The translations under genes were made by a program, and so were the position numbers. Below are positions 20,911 to 22,512 of a DNA stretch of 22,512 bases, piece after piece. The stretch is from positions 1-22,512 of the forward strand of contig JALQXV010000011.1 of the NCBI GenBank assembly GCA_023263015.1. Reading direction: 5' to 3'. The DNA comes from Candidatus Saccharimonadia bacterium (lineage in GTDB: Bacteria > Patescibacteriota > Saccharimonadia > Saccharimonadales > 2-12-FULL-41-12). Numbering within the stretch: position 1 is the first letter of the stretch; each line of letters starts with the position of its first letter. The notes below the pieces were generated by a model. It did not search any database. It saw only the letters and a program-made list of their open reading frames with translations, and had not been told where the DNA came from.

Positions 20911-22512
20911 TTACTCTACTGTTACTGACTTTGCTAGGTTGCGTGGGCGGTCAACGTCTAAGCCTTTTTCGACGGCTACGTAGTAAGCAAAAAGTTGAAT
21001 AACAACACCAATTATTAACGGTTGCAGTTGCTCAATTGTTTTGGGAATATAGATCACATCCTTGACTATATCTTTAACACTTTCGTTGCCTTTTGAGGCC
21101 ACAGCAATCACAGGCCCTTTGCGTGCTCTGATTTCCTCAATGTTGGACATAGTTTTGTCTAGTAGCTCGGAATCTGTTGCAAATGCGAATGTCGCGAAGT
21201 TCTCGTCTATCATCGCTAATGGCCCATGCTTCATTTCACCAGCCGAGTAGCCTTCGGCATGAATGTACGACACCTCCTTAAGTTTAAGAGCGCCCTCCAA
21301 CGCGCAAGGGTAGGTGTAGCCACGGCCAATGAATAGCATGTCGCGGTAGTTCGCGTACTGTTTCGCTAGTTTCTTTATGTCGTCTGCGCTATTAATCACT
21401 TCGTTTAACTTGTCTGGCAGATTGGCTAGCTCTTCTAAAATCGGACGATATAACGGTGTGTTACCATGGCTCAGCGCAAGGGCAATCTCGGTTAAAATAG
21501 TGACCTGCGCCATAAAGGCCTTAGTACTTGCTACCGACTGCTCTGGGCCAGCATGACAGTAAACACCGGCGTCAGTTATACGAGCAATGGTTGAGCCAAC
21601 TGCGTTAACAATGCCAAGCTTTAGCACGCCATAGCCCTCAACCTTTTTAATAGCAGCGATCGTGTCCGCGGTTTCGCCAGACTGAGAAATTGCCAGTAGA
21701 GCGGTGCTGCGAGAGAATGGTTCGGTTCTATACTTAAATTCGCTGGCTTGATGAACTTCAACCGGAATTCCGGCAATCTCTTCAAGCAAATATTCACCAA
21801 TCAAACCTGCATAATATGATGTACCGCAAGCCACAATAACAATTCGATCAATATGTTGTAGCTGCTTTTCTACAATTTCTAGGCCACCTAGACGAACAGT
21901 GCCAGATTCTGGGCGTATTCGACCCCGTGTGGCAGAACGTACCGTGTCGGGTGCTTCATGAATCTCTTTAATCATGTAGTGCTCAAAGCCGTTTAAGCCG
22001 GCCTGCTCAATATCGTAATCAAGTTCAGTTGGTATGTGTTTAACAGATTTATCGTGCTCAATATTTCTTACACTTACATCGTTAGGAGTGACTTTGGCAA
22101 TTTCGTGATCGTTTACAAAGATCACTTTTTTAGTGTGCTCTGCAATAGCGGTCGGGTCTGATGCTATAAAGTTTTCGCCTTCGCCTATCCCAATAACAAG
22201 CGGGCTGCTTAAACGTGCAACGTACAGTGCTTCAGGTTCGGAAATAGTGACTGCTCCAATAGCGTAGGCCCCGTGTAGGTCCTGTACGGCAGCCTCGAAT
22301 GCTTTTTCGAATGACTGATGCTGCTTTAAGTGGTAGTCGATTAGGTGCGGGATAACTTCGGTATCGGTTTGCGATACAAATGTATAGCCCGCTGCCGTTA
22401 ACATTTCTTTAATCTCACGATGGTTTTCGATAATGCCGTTATGCACCACAAAGATTGTTTCGTCTTTATTGCAGTGTGGGTGAGCGTTAACTGTTATAGG
22501 TTCGCCGTGTGT
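20911..22512 (-). CDS. glmS: Glutamine--fructose-6-phosphate aminotransferase, 5' end outside window
   Basis: Makes glucosamine-6-phosphate from fructose-6-phosphate and glutamine, the first step to UDP-GlcNAc and peptidoglycan. The frame stays open to the window edge, reading THGEPITVNAHPHCNKDETIFVVHNGIIENH, internal glutaminase-domain sequence, so the catalytic Cys1 and first residues lie outside. The GTG at 22449 is not the true start. The rest is complete: the glutaminase domain, then two SIS sugar-isomerase domains with CGTSYYAG, SQSGETADT, AEGYSAGEMKHGPLA, and the canonical C terminus RPRNLAKSVTVE. It shares fructose-6-phosphate with the cupin isomerase encoded downstream, putting wall and rhamnose precursors in one transcription unit. 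Confidence 0.95.
   Translation of the reverse strand, partial: THGEPITVNAHPHCNKDETIFVVHNGIIENHREIKEMLTAAGYTFVSQTDTEVIPHLIDYHLKQHQSFEKAFEAAVQDLHGAYAIGAVTISEPEALYVARLSSPLVIGIGEGENFIASDPTAIAEHTKKVIFVNDHEIAKVTPNDVSVRNIEHDKSVKHIPTELDYDIEQAGLNGFEHYMIKEIHEAPDTVRSATRGRIRPESGTVRLGGLEIVEKQLQHIDRIVIVACGTSYYAGLIGEYLLEEIAGIPVEVHQASEFKYRTEPFSRSTALLAISQSGETADTIAAIKKVEGYGVLKLGIVNAVGSTIARITDAGVYCHAGPEQSVASTKAFMAQVTILTEIALALSHGNTPLYRPILEELANLPDKLNEVINSADDIKKLAKQYANYRDMLFIGRGYTYPCALEGALKLKEVSYIHAEGYSAGEMKHGPLAMIDENFATFAFATDSELLDKTMSNIEEIRARKGPVIAVASKGNESVKDIVKDVIYIPKTIEQLQPLIIGVVIQLFAYYVAVEKGLDVDRPRNLAKSVTVE

Noticed and set aside
1..22512. tRNA, rRNA, insertion sequence, integrase, attachment site or replication origin
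   Set aside because: No cloverleaf-like segments, transposase motifs, terminal inverted repeats or DnaA-box clusters were recognised by eye; the intergenic gaps are all about 110 bp or shorter.

Overview
The window is a dense stretch of bacterial chromosome: 18 protein genes, no RNA genes, no mobile elements, and no gap longer than about 110 bp. It looks like a Candidate Phyla Radiation / Patescibacteria genome, most like Ca. Saccharibacteria. This is inferred from the extreme compaction, the small-cell-wall-hydrolase repertoire, surface proteins with actinobacterial/saccharibacterial-style GYWLVASDGG repeats, and the standard code (the rmd gene ends in TGA at a natural C-terminus, which argues against the UGA=Gly lineages). 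No marker gene is present, so the taxonomy is tentative.

Layout, left to right: the C-terminal end of an O-antigen-ligase-like membrane protein (2-577); gmd (626-1663, +); a Nudix hydrolase and rmd (1660-3131, -); a membrane-anchored amidase and a secreted FG-GAP/42-residue-repeat protein (3220-7599, +); a methyltransferase with an Ig-like tail (7596-8990, -); a five-gene polysaccharide operon wzm-wzt-GT4-FkbM methyltransferase-tandem GT4 (9071-15684, +); a secreted eight-cysteine putative wall hydrolase with two Ig-like domains behind a small membrane-anchored protein (15674-17940, -); manC-pmm-Nudix-like (18050-20377, +); and a stand-alone mannose-6-phosphate-isomerase-type cupin behind glmS (20374-22512, -, glmS cut by the window edge).

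Taken together the genes encode a nearly self-contained route from fructose-6-phosphate to a surface glycan: cupin isomerase, HAD phosphomannomutase, ManC, Gmd and Rmd would make GDP-D-rhamnose; three GT4 domains would polymerise it; a methyltransferase may cap it; Wzm/Wzt would export it; the ligase-like protein may attach it. This is the gene complement of a D-rhamnan pathway such as the Pseudomonas common polysaccharide antigen, but interleaved with peptidoglycan hydrolases that carry an Ig-like domain also found on the methyltransferase. The polymer identity is inference from gene content.

Two architectural traits run through the window. First, genes that open a transcription unit in a divergent region have a -10 hexamer placed so that the predicted transcript begins at, or within about 5 nt of, the start codon (leaderless or near-leaderless), whereas several internal genes have Shine-Dalgarno sequences. 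Second, all four convergent gene pairs overlap at their 3' ends, by 4, 4, 11 and 4 nt, leaving no room for ordinary terminators.
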